DNA of 64,000 nucleotides from Candolleomyces eurysporus (lineage: Eukaryota > Basidiomycota > Agaricomycetes > Agaricales > Psathyrellaceae), in assembly GCA_027579435.1 (NCBI GenBank), contig JANBPK010001039.1, forward strand, positions 1-64,000, read 5' to 3'. Positions 26,361 to 39,208 of the stretch are shown piece by piece. The position numbers were made by a program, and so were the translations under genes. A model generated the notes under the pieces. That model had not been told where the DNA came from. It saw only the letters and a list, made by a program, of their open reading frames with translations, and did not search any database. How positions within the stretch are numbered: position 1 is the first letter of the stretch; every line of letters begins with the position of its first letter.

Positions 26361-28721
26361 ATGGCGTCCATCACTCCGCCCAAGACTTCTGAGCAACTCC
26401 TGGTTTCCTCTCCAGCGGAGCATGTTCTACTGCTTACGTTCAACAGGCCAAAGCAGTTGAATGCTATGACCCCGCAGATGACGGCGGACCTCAAATCTGT
26501 CTTGGATTGGTTTGAAAGCGAGCCTAGCTTATGGTGCGCTCATTTTGATCTTCCTTCTCTCATCTTTCAGCCAGTATAACCCTCTTTCTAGGGTCGTCAT
26601 AGTGACTGGAGCAGGACGCCTTTTCTGTGCGGGAGCCGATCTCAAAGCGTAGGTCATATCATGCTGTTGAGTTCAATTCATGGAGGTGGAGCTACCCGTT
26701 GATCACCAAACCTAATTTTTTTTTCGAACAGATGGAATAAGGACCAGCAAAGTGGTATCACGAATGAACAAGAAGATGTAGTATCCAGTATATACGGCTT
26801 TGGTTCGATCTCGAGGAGACAATCGAGCAAACCAATCATCGCCGCTGTCTCGGGAGGCGCGTATGGAGGCGGGATGGAGATGCTAATGAATTGCGACTAC
26901 GTGGTGGCGAGCCAGGATGCAAAATTTGCTTTGCCAGAAGTCAAGCGTGGCGTCATTGCCATTCAAGGAGGTAAGCCTCGCTACTCCCTTGTCCTTCTTT
27001 ATCTCTCCCGTTTGATTCTCGGGATGCTGGAATTGAGGGAATTATTCTCGTAAGTCTATCTATCTATCCCTTTTACACCAACTGACTGACAGATGCGCAG
27101 CGAACAAAGAACTAACGTATCTTTCCGTGACACTTCACAGGAATTCCGCGCCTCAGCCAAATTGCTGGTCACCATGTGCGTTGAGTATACATCTCTTACC
27201 TGTCGATCGACATTCTCTGACATGATGTCCGCGTTTTCCTCACAACTCTCTTGCCCCTCAAATATTCTATACACCATCCCGTCGACGGTGCTTCTGCCGC
27301 GAAACATATTAGTTGGCCTCCGAACTCCTATTGCTTGGCAGAGTGATTACTGCCGCTGACGCTCAAGGGCGATTTGGATTGTAAGTCCCACTCCACATTT
27401 CACTTTCACCTCGTTCCCTCCTTTATTGCCTTTATTTCTCGTTCTTTCTCTAATCATTGCGCTATTTTTCGACGGCGCCCGCTCGTCTAACGGGATAACG
27501 TGTTCTGCCGCTCAACTGTCATCCTGAGCGTCGCTACACTCACAGTCACCGTGGTGATACTTTCCCGATTCTCTCCCTTTCCTCTAATCCGAGGTCCCTG
27601 TGTCACTCTGCCTACCACTTCACATATCACAAACAGGAGTTTCCTGCCACCCCCACAGATATCCACCCACGGCGTTTCCGTCATGATGTGAATGCGCTCT
27701 CCTGGTGCGCTTTTGCCTATTTGAGTGGGTTCCTAAGAATGGGGATGACGTCGTTAGCATGTCATTCAGCTACCACCTCCTCTATCCAGGGATGTTCCCC
27801 AACATTTTACTTCCTATGGTTTCTTTGTCGCGTTTTACGTGCGCGATGAGAAATCACCCCCACGTCCTCTCACAATCAATATTCCCTCCTAGGTGTTCGG
27901 ATGTGGGCTCGGATAGCCTTGTACATCCTGATTCCTATCTCCTCCGCTCGCGATCTAGCTTGCCACTGAATCTTACTACTTCGCACTCATTCCCTTTTCC
28001 ATGTTCTTTTTTTTACGTTCTTGATTCTCTTGCTTTCAAGTTTTTAGCTAACTAACGGTTCAAATTTATCAAAGTGTGAATCAGATCGTCCCCGCATCGG
28101 AGGTCATTCCGGCTGCGATTGCAGTTGCCAAAGAGATAACTCTGAACTCCCCTGATGCTGTTCAGGCGACAAAGCGGGGACTTCTGGTCTCTCAGGAGTT
28201 CGGCCACTCGCAGATGTTGTTTAATCACGTCCTGGGAGCCGAGTGTAAGAGGGTGTATAAGGGTGATAACATCAAGGTATGTCAACAGCGGCATTATGTC
28301 GTACTCGTATTTTCCGGCTTTTCTTCTTGGGCGGTATTGATATATGCATGCATACTTACGTCCTCTATTCGCTTTGTAGGAGGGACTTGAAGCCTTTACA
28401 GAGGTGAGTCACGATACAGCGATTTCTATCATATCCGTCTTTGTCCATGCAAAAATGGTATCACCTCGGTCTGCGATAATTCGCTGAGCACGAATTGGGG
28501 TGCCCAGCGAGTGTTCCCTCTAATTCTATGATTGTGGAGCCACGATGTCATTTACTTCTATGTGTGTTCTGCGATATCCCAAGACAGAGGGAGTGCCGTA
28601 CCATGATCGAGATTGTCCCCTTCTTTCGATTTCATCAAGGCACCTAGAGATTTGCTCACTGACATTGACTGCCTTTTGCTTAGAAACGCGCACCGCGCTG
28701 GAGGAACCCTGCAAAGTTGTA
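26361..28721 (+). CDS. Enoyl-CoA hydratase/isomerase (crotonase) family protein
   Basis: Eight exons: 26361-26533, 26592-26648, 26732-26970, 27141-27175, 27313-27380, 28075-28276, 28380-28403 and 28683-28721; phases agree, 278 aa, normal for the family. Seen: LTFNRPKQLNAM, GAGRLFCAGADLKA (oxyanion-hole segment), SGGAYGGGMEMLMNCD and FALPEVKRGV. The two Glu residues align with the catalytic pair of rat mitochondrial hydratase (E144 and E164). The end EKRAPRWRNPAKL is typical. The enzyme adds water across 2-enoyl-CoA in fatty-acid or branched-chain oxidation; the exact substrate is not clear. There is no obvious targeting presequence, and the C-terminal PAKL is a weak PTS1-like tripeptide (AKL), hinting at peroxisomes. 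Intron 5 is 694 bp and intron 7 is 279 bp, both long for this window. Confidence 0.9.
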
Positions 28722-31700
28722 ATCGTATCATCCCCATTAACAGAATCTACAATGTAATATCTCCCAAAATTTGTTCCTCAGAGCGGTGAGCCTCGGTCGG
28801 AATACTCGCGTGTCCTCTTCGAAATTCGCAACGGTGGCGGGGTAAACAGAATAACCTCCCGTCCGACACTCCGAACGAAGGTGGCTTTTGTGCTCAAGCC
28901 TCGAGGTCATCGCATCTCCTTTTCGGATATTTTCGTTTTATTTTGTTTTATTTTGTATTTCTAAAGATACCTTTGGACAACAAAGTCAAGTGAGCTCCAC
29001 CGGTGCACGACTTGGTCCAGTCTAGACCAGGTGGCCATCACCTTGGATGGCCGATAAGGAAAACCGCCGTGATTGCAAAGCTCGGAATCTCAGGGTACCG
29101 TCAGCTTGGGATGTCTTCAGACATCTGTGACGTCGAACTCTCGTATGGGTCCTTGATGTTCTGTGGCACAAGTCCAACACAAGTCAATCCGGTGGTCCCG
29201 GTGAGTAAGCCAGTAGATTTCAACACAGTATTCCGAGTACGTCTCGCTTCTAAGGATTGAAAAGGAATTTCATTATCTGAATCGATATCGCTTTCCTTCT
29301 CAGCACCACAGAGATGTAATCCTTCTCTGAATTCCATGACGTTTTCTATCAGACGACCCCGCACTGGGCGCATAAGTCGATGAGATGGCATGATACACAG
29401 AGTTCTGGTTGATCATAGCCATAAGCGGAAGTCTCTCCGATTCTTCCATATCGGAGGTGTGTGCGTAGCCAGGTAGTCTCTGGTACAACTGCACACGGCG
29501 CGGGAGATTGATTGATTTTTTAATCTGTTACCGTGTAAACGAAAGAGTCTTTGACTATCAGTGACCTGAGGCTGGTGAGGTTCCAGAGATCTGATTTTTG
29601 GCCAGGGACGATCAACGCCATCTGCCACGGACCATTGTACCTGTCTCGTTGAAAGTTATGATACATTGGTTCAGTTCATTGCCCAGAGTTGTTTATATTG
29701 AACCGACATACTGCGAATAGAAGCTAACATGTCTAATGACGAGTTCAGCGCATTGGAATGTATAATTCCATCGACTGGGTCGGCGGAAAAACGGGAACGA
29801 GCCTAATCCAAACCAAGTTCCGAGATCCCCTTCGCGGTCGCTCGAGTCAAAATTACCAGCAATTCTACCGGTCAGCGAAGGAGAGGTGCAGAGCATCCAA
29901 TGCCTCGTGACCGATATCAAAAGCAAAGTATTCTGTGAATTCTAAGTTGAGGGTTCTCGAACTCTTCTGATAAGTCGGAGATCCCACCTGGGTTCTGAGT
30001 GATTATTCAGTCCAAGTCCCTTCACTTGAATGAAGCTCTGTTCACATTGACGACTTACCACGACCGTGTAAGAGCATTGACATATATAGTTTCCTGAGCC
30101 CTGGCCGCCGCATCGACCACCATACGTTCTCTAAGCTGACCATATTCCAGGGAAACAGCAGGCTGAGAGCACATCGAGACGTGAGGATCCCAGGAAGTCC
30201 GGGCCAAAAGTAGTTAAGCACTGTGGAAAACGCATGATCAAGGCGAAAGAAGCACTTGAAGCAAAGTAACTCTGTCTTCATCCCAAGAATGACAGGTCGG
30301 ACTTCGACTCGGGATCAGAGAAGAGAAGTCGCTCAGCGCCAGTCGGTCAGCAGCTCCATGGCTCGGGGATATCTGCGCACAACTTACATACGAAAGCAAC
30401 GAATTTCTGTATCTAGGTGATCAAGTAAGCTTGGCTCGGGACGATGAGAAAGGCCTAGAGTCAACCAGTCCTCGTGAGCGCTGAGAGAAGCACCTCGCGG
30501 GAGGTTGCGGGTGTTCGTGTTCAGCAACCAGGTCGGGGGGGAATAAAGTACAATTGCAGTTGTGGTACCTACAGCCTCCGTCGCCACCGACCCTTTCCCA
30601 GTGTTCGTGTTTCTTCTCGGTGTATTGTGGCGAGCGCTCGAATGCAGCCAAACAAAAGGAATATATTGTGTGAAGTCCTTGCACTAGCTATGTTGAGACC
30701 CAGCACTCACACAGTGACCAGCGTTATGATTAGGCCCCGAAGAGACTCCAGCTGCAGAGTCTGAAATTGTGGCGCACGATGACGTCCGGAGGTCTCTACA
30801 GTTGCGCCACCGCTTGATGGTATACGTGTCTATGCGGGAGAGGAATACAATCCAGTTGAGCTACCGACGCAGGTTTTGGAAAGGCAATCTCGGTCACTGC
30901 ACCCACCAAGCCTAGTCTTGACATCGTGTGCTTCAAGGCTCTGATCGCAGCTACCCTGCCAATACAAAATAGGTTTAGTCTAGAATACATGCCTCGTGAT
31001 AGACCCTGGTGAAGCAGTGCGAAGTCCAGTGAGGTCCAGTGACACGCATCAATCGGTCGGCTGAGGCCTGCTGAGACGCTCATTAATGCAGAAATCGACC
31101 CAGAATACCGAGAAGCGCAGGAATGTGTCACTTCTTTCGGCCTCCAATCAAGACGCCTGGTGGGGAGCAGAAACTTTCACCGCTTTACAGATGCATCAAA
31201 GTCCATGGTTTTCGTGAGTTTCATGTGCAGTTGTTGAGCTGTGATAAGTGACAAACCCCCAATCGTGGATCAGGAAGCACTCAGAAAGCCCCGGTTAGCC
31301 ATGTCCAGCGTTCGTTACAAACTCTAATAGATAAGATGACGTTAGTGCTTATTGAAGTCAATTGAAATAGACACACAGCCATTCCGAATAGATGGGCACC
31401 TGCATAGTCAGGAATTCGACGCCATATAGGACTCGGAAGAAGTGTGATTGGTTCCATGCTTCGAGAGGCGTGTTCTACTTGCCATCATTGGTCAGAGACT
31501 TACCCAAGAATCTGTTGGTTGCAAGTAGTCGAAGGAGGTTTTCCCATCGAAAAGGGTCATCTGCCTAGCCTCGTCGTAAAGTTCTTCTGAGCCTGGATAT
31601 GTTACAAAAAAGCTTAGATTCGTATCACGGGAAATTACCTATAACCACACTGGATGTTTACTGCGGAGTAGGGTGATTGGCCTTACACTGACTGATGTAA

Positions 31701-34146
31701 TACTGCAGGGTCGCACTTGTGCGAGAACAGAGTCTCACTGCTTTGATGGTAGTATCCATGTTTTCGGTGCGAACATTCAGACGAACCACGCTGAACCCGA
31801 GGGATGTGTTGCAGAGATAGGATACTCCCTCCTCCCAAATCAACAGTCCGCGGAGGGCGGAGATCAAATATGAGCCCGCCACGGGAGGCGGGTCCTACTT
31901 TGGTTGGTCGGAGCCGGTCAAATTCGAAGACAAGGGATTTAGTGGGTTGTCGCCCGTCGACAACAACGTTAACGATTCTGTAAAGATCTGTTATTAGCCC
32001 GCTCTACAGAAATACAACAACGCAATTCCCATCGATAAAGAAAGACCCAATTGAATCGCGAACCCTCTCGAAATCTCCGAAGTTTTAAAAATAAAAGCAC
32101 ATGCCCGTACATAATAAACATACCGTGCCTAGATTGATCGATGCACAGCTGCCACACAGGGTGCAGCGTTCCCCATACGCTACCGCGATCAGCCACAGAC
32201 CTGATGAAGGGCCATGGCACTGCTGGGGCTGGGCGGGAAAAGGAAGGCCGTCGAGTACTTTACATGTTTAGAACCTTGGAGGAGTTTTGACGCCGTGACA
32301 GGAAGAACGCTGCGTCAGTTAAGCTTTGGGTCTTTTGTCATGAGGCTAACAGTTTGTACGCCGTGAAGTCGCAGGGGTCCAAGTGGTATGAGCGATGAAG
32401 TCGGCACGGCTCGCCAGCCGGAAAGGTCGAGCCTCGGCCACTTCGCGTAGATATTTTTTTNGATAGCGCTCGTATTTAGCGAATTAAGCTCCAGATATGG
32501 GACACAGAAAAAATTTGGCCCGGCATAGTGAGCCACCGGAGACAAGCCACTCTTCTTCCATTGAAAGGCATCGACAGCGAACCATCTATACCAGCGATTT
32601 AAACATATACAGCCTTAGAGTACAGGGTCCGCCGTGCAAACACAACGACGGGCGGCTCCGCATGAGAGCATAGGCAGTAAACTGAATGCACCGTCGTCAA
32701 GTCTCAATCCTGCCTTGATTATCGATGGCACTAGCGAGCGTTACGTGGCCTCTTTTGTAGCCTCTCCAGTCACATCGTGACCATTCCGTCATGGATATGA
32801 ATGAGTCCAAGTCGAGAACCCAGCTAGCATGTGAAGGCCAAGACAAAAACAGAATTAGAGCGACAGACGGAATGAGAAATGTTCTATGAACAACATGGAA
32901 GCTTTGTCCAATACAATCGAACCTTGCGCTTCCCGTAGTTTCTTATGGTTAAACATGGATGGATGCAGGCCGATTGGAGTGGATTTCAGACCAGAAGCGT
33001 TCACGTAACGACGAAAAAGCCAGGTAAGTACCAGATGACGGCTCATCGCATGGCCGATCTCGAAATAGCGCCTGTACGTGGGAGGCCAAGAAAAAATGCA
33101 CGATCCGCTTGAGAGTGAACTGCCTGCCTGAGACGGAAGTAAATCTGAGAACGAGAGAGACTGACAGTGCCTGAAAGATGGAAGGACCGATAGACGTTTT
33201 TGACACAATGTTTGAAATGAATGAGAAGTGAGCCGCGGTTCGTTTGTTAGACGTGCCGTACTTTCCCTGGTAAGGACGTTCGAATCGAATTAGACAGCGC
33301 CCGCGAACTCTAAACAGCGCGGGAAGTTGCGTTGTGGGCCAGGTTCCAGGCAGATGGCGAGTTCCCATCGTTCCCAACGGTGGGTAGGAGAAGGACGTGA
33401 CCCTGCCCCGCAGTCTGAGAGGGAATGGCCTCCTGACCTTCGTGTGGCTACTCAGAGGCGTCCTTTACAAAAATCGGAGCACTCGAGTAAAGTATAATTC
33501 AAAGGCGTCGCCTCTTGCGACACAAAGCATCACTTCGGAGGAAGTTAGTGCGTCACACGGGCTGGCCAAGTAGATGACTTACAAGAATGTCCAAGCGATA
33601 TAGGAAAATGATATTCATCACAGCACCAGGGCGCTGATAGTCGCTCAAGGCACGACAGCAAGCGGCCAAAAATTATTAGAGTTCCCGCTCTTCAAGGCAT
33701 CGCAAAAAGTACCACTCACTCGACAAAACCGATTTGTGCCCGTGCGGACGTGAGACGTCAAATTGAGATCATGGGGTCATTATTAGTCCTTGTGAAGAGA
33801 CGGATAGACAGCTATCCTCCATAGCTGGTTAGTGTTCTCCTTTGACAAGAAAAGAGTACCGGGAACTTACTTCGACGATCAATCACTCAGCCCGCTCGTT
33901 CACGTTGAAGTTCAAGGTTGTCTTTCTTGAAAGGCGGTCATCCCAATCCTGAAATAAATGAATGGGGTTTTCGTCGCATGGAGTTCATGCAGCAGGTGCT
34001 CTCTGTGCAAAGAAACAGTTGTGGTTCAGGCTTGACGTTGAAGATCGGAAAAGGAAAGGCCGAAACACGTGGGGATGATCTAAATGAACGCGTGGGAAAC
34101 CTCTTGCCAAAATGTCAATTGGCCATCATGAAGCGGTTCTCTGAAA
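28722..34146. other. 5.4 kb gene-poor region
   Basis: The largest stretch without a supported gene apart from 9.5-15 kb. Short minus-strand frames have a protein-like feel: 29300-29494 (contains MEESERLPLMAMINQNSVYH, like a cytosolic tail), 30384-30684, 30796-31131, and 32855-33377 (contains RRYFEIGHAMSRHLVLTWLFRRY). They may be exons of one or more poorly conserved genes, or relics. I could not join them with consistent phases. No terminal repeats, transposase motifs or tRNA were seen. N at 32461 follows a T7 run. Confidence 0.35.
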
Positions 34147-35081
34147 ATGGGACCAACGAATTCCAACGCACCTTCCACTGAACCCCAGCCATCGTCCTCA
34201 TCGTCTCAGCAAGGAGAACCTACGAGCGCCTTTGAAAGATGGAGAAGGAAGGCTATGTACATCACAGGGCTTGGGATTTCGGAAGAAGACAGAATGAAGG
34301 ACCTGCAGGAACATCATGTTCGGCGGTGTGAGAAGGACAAGGAGTACCTGATGAACTACAGTATGTGTTCTCTAGCGAGAAACACTTATGATTTAGCCTC
34401 TGACGTCTCATAGGTCCCATGGTAGTATTTATGCTCAAGCACCTGAAGCTGTCTGGGTGTGAAGTGCCACCTCAGAATATCCTATGCGCGCCTTGCGACA
34501 AGACGCGCGCAGGTGGCTTCGAGCACAAACGCGGTGTCGTGGTTCTATGTGCCGGCAATTTTTTCAGCCAACAGCACATGGAGAGCACTATCATGCACGA
34601 ACTTATGCACCTGTACGACCAGTGCAGGTTCAAGGTCGACTGGGGTAATCTCCGGCATCATGCCTGCAGTGAGGTGAGCATCTCTCCGCCGTTCTCCGAC
34701 ACCGTCCGTACGAATCACTAGCTTACGCCCGGCTTTCTGGTAGATTCGTGCCAACAATTTGAGCGGGGATTGCAGATACACACGTGAACTTCGACGAGGC
34801 TTCGTCACCTTCTCGAAGCAGCACCAGGTAAGCGATCCTTCCCCATGTCATTCAATTAATATGAGCCTCATCACGTTGTAAAAGGTTTGTGTGCGACGTC
34901 GGGCTGTCGAATCCTTGCTGGCGAATCCAGCGTGTCCAGACCGTGCAGCAGCTGAACGTGCTGTCAACGAGGTCTGGGACAGTTGCTTCAACGACACGAG
35001 ACCGTTCGATGAGGTACTCAGCTTCTCTTCTCCCACTTCTTTCCAGCTGATGATGCAATTTGCTCCCCTTAGGTTTATTGA
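34147..35081 (+). CDS. ATP23: Mitochondrial inner membrane protease ATP23
   Basis: Five exons: 34147-34360, 34414-34673, 34744-34827, 34885-35013 and 35073-35081; phases agree, 231 aa, normal length. Seen: the zinc metalloprotease motif HELMH inside [20 protein letters not shown], then [58 protein letters not shown] at the very end, and many conserved Cys. ATP23 works in the intermembrane space; in yeast it matures Atp6 and chaperones ATP synthase assembly, and it also degrades lipid-transfer proteins. The final exon is only 9 nt and encodes Val-Tyr-stop, matching the family's conserved end. The N-terminus is Ser/Gln/Pro-rich. Confidence 0.95.
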
Positions 35082-35394
35082 CGGCTTAGCCCCGATTCAC
35101 AGCCCGACCACGACGAACTCAGCTCGCGTCATATCGTCTTCTTTGGAGCACTCTGCCCTCATTGGACGGCTCCTGTGACGATATAGTTGGAATTTTAAAG
35201 GTACTGGAGGGTGATATAGGAGCTTTAGGGGGCGAAATCCGGGGAATCGGGAAACCAGAGAATCTGAGCTGATCCGAGTTTATTTACTGATGTTTGTTGC
35301 ACGGGTGTATAAAATTCTCTCGCGTTGACGTTGACCACGTTCTTCATCGTCCCCACCGCTTTCCCTCTTTCTCGAAGTCACTTTCTGCCTCGAA
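35082..35394. promoter_or_regulatory. Intergenic region ahead of the GPI-protein gene
   Basis: About 313 bp from the ATP23 stop to the next start. TATAAAATT occurs at about 35308-35316, 80-90 bp before the GPI-protein ATG, a plausible TATA element followed by a CT-rich leader. Confidence 0.4.
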
Positions 35395-36202
35395 ATGATG
35401 TTCTCCAAGTTTGCGTAGGTCAAACTCTAAGTTTCGCGAGATCTCGCTAACTAGGCGGGCATGTAGCTCTCTGCTCGCTCTGGTCGCGGTCACACCCCTG
35501 GTTTCCGCTCTTACCCTCAACATCCCAGAGAACATTACCACCCAGGGAACTACGACCTTCACCTGGACTTACGAAACCTCAGAGTGCGTGCTTCTGCCCG
35601 CCTTTTCGATTGCGAGACCTTACATAGTCGCGTAGCGAACCCTTCTCTCTCTACCTCTACAACGAAGAGTTCAATGATTCTTTCGCCATTGCCAACAACG
35701 TCGAGCCTTCTCTCGGCTCAGTTTCTATTCAAATACCCGTTGTTCCCGTTCGGTTGGTGAAATCGTGTCCTGCTCCTTGTCCTCAGGCTGATTGTGCAAA
35801 TAGGGATGGATACACTCTTCGGGCAGTCAATGTCGGCAACATTGAAGACGTCTATTCTTCCACTGGTTCATTCAGCGTTGGCGCAGCTACTCAGTCCATC
35901 CCCACTACCCCTACGGCCACTCGCACCACCTCGTCTGGCACTGGAACTTCGACTAGGCCAGTGACGACAACTACATCCACCACGTGAGTTTTGATGACAT
36001 CCCATCACGAATTAATTTTGATCGACCTTGTATCTTCAATAGGAGTGCTGCCACGACCTCGACCTCGAACACCGCTACTTCGACCACCAGCAACACTGCT
36101 CCCAACCCTCTTGCAACCAACCTGTCTGGAGCATCGTCCCTCAAGTTCAACTCCGGTCTTGTGGCTGCCGCTCTCGCTGGTGTTGCCGCTGTCGCTCTCT
36201 GA
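35395..36202 (+). CDS. Secreted Ser/Thr-rich, probably GPI-anchored cell-wall protein (Kre9/KNH-like)
   Basis: Five exons: 35395-35414, 35467-35583, 35636-35752, 35804-35983 and 36043-36202; phases agree, 197 aa. Signal peptide MMFSKFALSLLALVAVTPLV ends SA before LTLNIP. A beta-type domain follows with TTQGTTTFTWTYETSD and SLYLYNEEFND, resembling the Kre9/KNH or Ser-Thr-rich GPI family. It ends with TLRAVNVGNIEDVYSSTGSF. Residues about 120-170 are Thr/Ser-rich (O-mannosylated in such proteins). The C-terminus is NSGLVAAALAGVAAVAL, a GPI-attachment hydrophobic tail with small residues before it. It acts at the cell surface or wall. An ATG immediately precedes the second, so either Met can start. 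The DPM3 encoded 5.6 kb away supports GPI and O-mannosyl synthesis, but the neighbourhood is not evidence of a link. Confidence 0.8.
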
Positions 36203-39200
36203 TGATACCTACTGGCACTCGTGGACCGGGACACGCAGCGCGTGATATCATTGGGCTTTCTTTTCTGTTATTTTATCGTGACATCTCGGCATTGCACACT
36301 CGGACTTGACATCATATCGCAGCATACCATCATCATGTTTCTCGTATATCCTTATCTCTACAATCGACATGACCTTTATAGAACGTTCGTTTAATCACTC
36401 TGCGATGCGATACGACTGTCAGTTCTCCTTTCCTTCAGTTTGCAGTGCCTCTCGGCTGTCGTCACGACTTTATTACCGTTTTGGACCGTCGTAGTGCTCG
36501 ACTTGTACTCTCCTTGTAAAATGTCTCTCCTTGACGCTTACCGTGTATTCAATGATACCCGATCTTTTGGTGCGTTGCGATGGGCTGGGGCTCGTGTTGG
36601 CTACCAGAGCAGTACAAGATAATCATGACAGTTCATATTGTGATGGAGAAGTTGTATTAACTTCAGGCTGTTCGTTTTCTATTGCACCAGCACGTTGGGA
36701 TTGCGAAGGGGTGCAGTTATTGTCGTACGATTGAACAACATTAGGTTCAAGTTCGGAAAGGACGTCAACTATGTATAATTAGTCAAACACTTCGCCTTGG
36801 AGGTCCGGTAAGACCTGAATGGTACCGAGAGTGAGAAGGGACTGTTCAAGTTGCTTTCCACATATAAACATACCCTGTTTGTGGGCTCTCGGCTTCAATA
36901 ATCTAATCTACTACATATGGGATAACCGAAACTGCATCTTCTGAGATTTGAATCCGAGATTGTGACCTCATGTGCAGAGAGAAATCGCTTCCGGTCCTAG
37001 AGCGCTCACCCTGAGATGCCCAGTGCTCGCGGATTTGATTCGAGCACCGCGATAAGATAGGACTGCTTCGGTTGGTGGCCTGAATCAGCAAGACTGACAA
37101 AGGCTTGAACACGATGATCGATATTTCTCGAAGAGTTATTATTCATTGGACAGATGTCGCCATTCTGGTTCGGTTAGGCGCCAGCCACCACCGATAGGCG
37201 TGCGCTTGCCAATGACTCGGGTACGCACAGTCGGCATTGGAGGCGCACACATTCGAACCGTTCGAAGTGGGTAAGAGTGGGTAAGAAGCCTGTCCTAACT
37301 GTACTTACCGAATTCCCGCTTTGCTAAATGAATTGACGTAAAGACCAAACAAGATGTATCACTTTGTAGATCCCACTGATTTCGCCGCTTCGTGCATATT
37401 GTAATTGTGAGCTGGAGAGGGTCTTGCATCGGGGTACCTTTTGTGAATCCGACCTGACGAACTCCTTCTGGGGCTCGAATTCTCTTTTTTCCACCCTGAA
37501 TTCTGGTGCTGACTTATTCGAGACNGCCTCGGCTGGGTTGGAAGGCAGGATGCGGCTTGGAGACAGCCGGCTGCTAAATTTGTCCTTCGCCTCCCCCATT
37601 CTCTCGTCTAAAAATACGACAAATCAAGGGTGAGGAAGGGAAGGAAGCAAATTCAATGGGCTGCGCAAAAAGGGCTTGGTCAGCGAGGATCGCTTCACTT
37701 TCCAATTGGGATAAAGTCGAGATCAGCTGAATTGAAAGATGAATATGTCTGTCGCTCGAACTGCGTCCGAGCTTCAGGGTTTAGCACAACATGATCCTGA
37801 GCCACAGTTCCCCCATGGCTGGGCAGGGAGAAAGAAATAAGCAGACTGTCAGTACCTGTCAATGCTGAGATTGGTGGAGCCCCCTCGGTAAGCAACCAAG
37901 ACCCGGTTGTTATACTCGGGAGGTGCAAACCAGCTTCTAGACCTTGGCACACAGACGAACGGGTACAGTCGCGGTAAGGGTCCTTGGTCAACGGGTGAAA
38001 TTGACTACCGAACTAGCCGAGTGGTTTTTGTTACACCTCGAATGGTCGTTGTGATCCTACTAGCGACTAATAATTCCTATCTGTCCCCTACAAAGTCTTG
38101 CACCAGCAGGCTGGCTTAGAGTTCATTGGTTATTATACATATGGTACTGCTCAGGTCGAACGTGTGTAAAGTGGGTCCGTGAATACGAAGTTTTGCCGAT
38201 ATCTTGAGCTTGTGGTAGGTGGATATCAAGTTCGTGTCCGAGTCGCACATTTGCTTTGCAGCGACTAAGTCCGTACGTACATCAAAATTGAGGAATTTTT
38301 CAAAATTTGTTACCCCAACGATAGCCAGAACCAGCAAATGGGGGCTTTGTTGAGCTGGGTCGACGATGTAAACGGCGATAGAATCGGAGGCTTGGTGCGG
38401 GTACTGTGAAACGACGGGTAAGATGAACAACCCCAGTTTATTTCACTCTGCAGCTAGGCTTGGCCTCCTCCTCCCTCTTCTGGCCTCAGAAAGGGCTATT
38501 TTTACTTCTGGTTGGAAACTGCAGCGCAGTCTAATGCTATAGTTGGAGCCTACAATGACTCGAAATTAATCATGCTCACGGAATGAACTTTGGCCTGTAA
38601 AAAANTGAGCGCATCTCCCCTCAAACGGACTCAGACCGAGACTCGCACTGCCATATTCCGTTTCGAGCGGCCATCCCGAAAGCAGAGGGTGTTGAGGATG
38701 TAATGACGTGAAACTTGTGGCGGCAAAGGTACTAACTGTGTCGGTGTGCGCGTGAAATAGCACCGCTGGCTCCGGGCACAAGCACACAACCAGGTTGGTA
38801 GAAAACCGGGCCTTCGGTTCCCAAAATCCAGGGACGCGATGCGTTACCATGCCGAAGGAGATCATACAGGCTGAAGGAGGAAAGGTCGGGATATGTCTAG
38901 AGCCTCTCGTTCGACCAGGGTGCGAGCCACGTACGGTACATAGTGAAGGCTTTATTCGATACCATTGAAGTTCAGAACGGCAGCTAAAGTTAAATAAATT
39001 CAAAAATATCGATTCAATGCTTCCATTTCTATGTGTACTGTAAAGACTCGTTCAAATTGCACATAACTACGTCCCCTCTGTTTTGTGGGTATATCCTCGG
39101 CATTAATCACCCCGTCGCAGTTTTAGAAATGCCGCCTGAGACTCAATTGTTAGTTCGAAGCCTTGAGGCAGGCCAGCTCGCGAGTTGCTCGTCTCTTTCA

Positions 39201-39208
39201 GATCATGA
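36203..39208. other. 3 kb region without a supported gene
   Basis: Contains the 3' flank of the GPI gene and several disjoint minus-strand frames (36903-37112, 37695-37991, 38116-38430, 38566-39003) without recognisable domains. N at 37525 and 38605. The frame at 38116-38430 reads PHLLVLAIVG before a GTAACA donor. No assignment is possible. Confidence 0.35.

Noticed and set aside
36990..37050. GC-rich hairpin containing GATTCGAGCAC as a tRNA
   Set aside because: Simple inverted repeat; no cloverleaf can be drawn.
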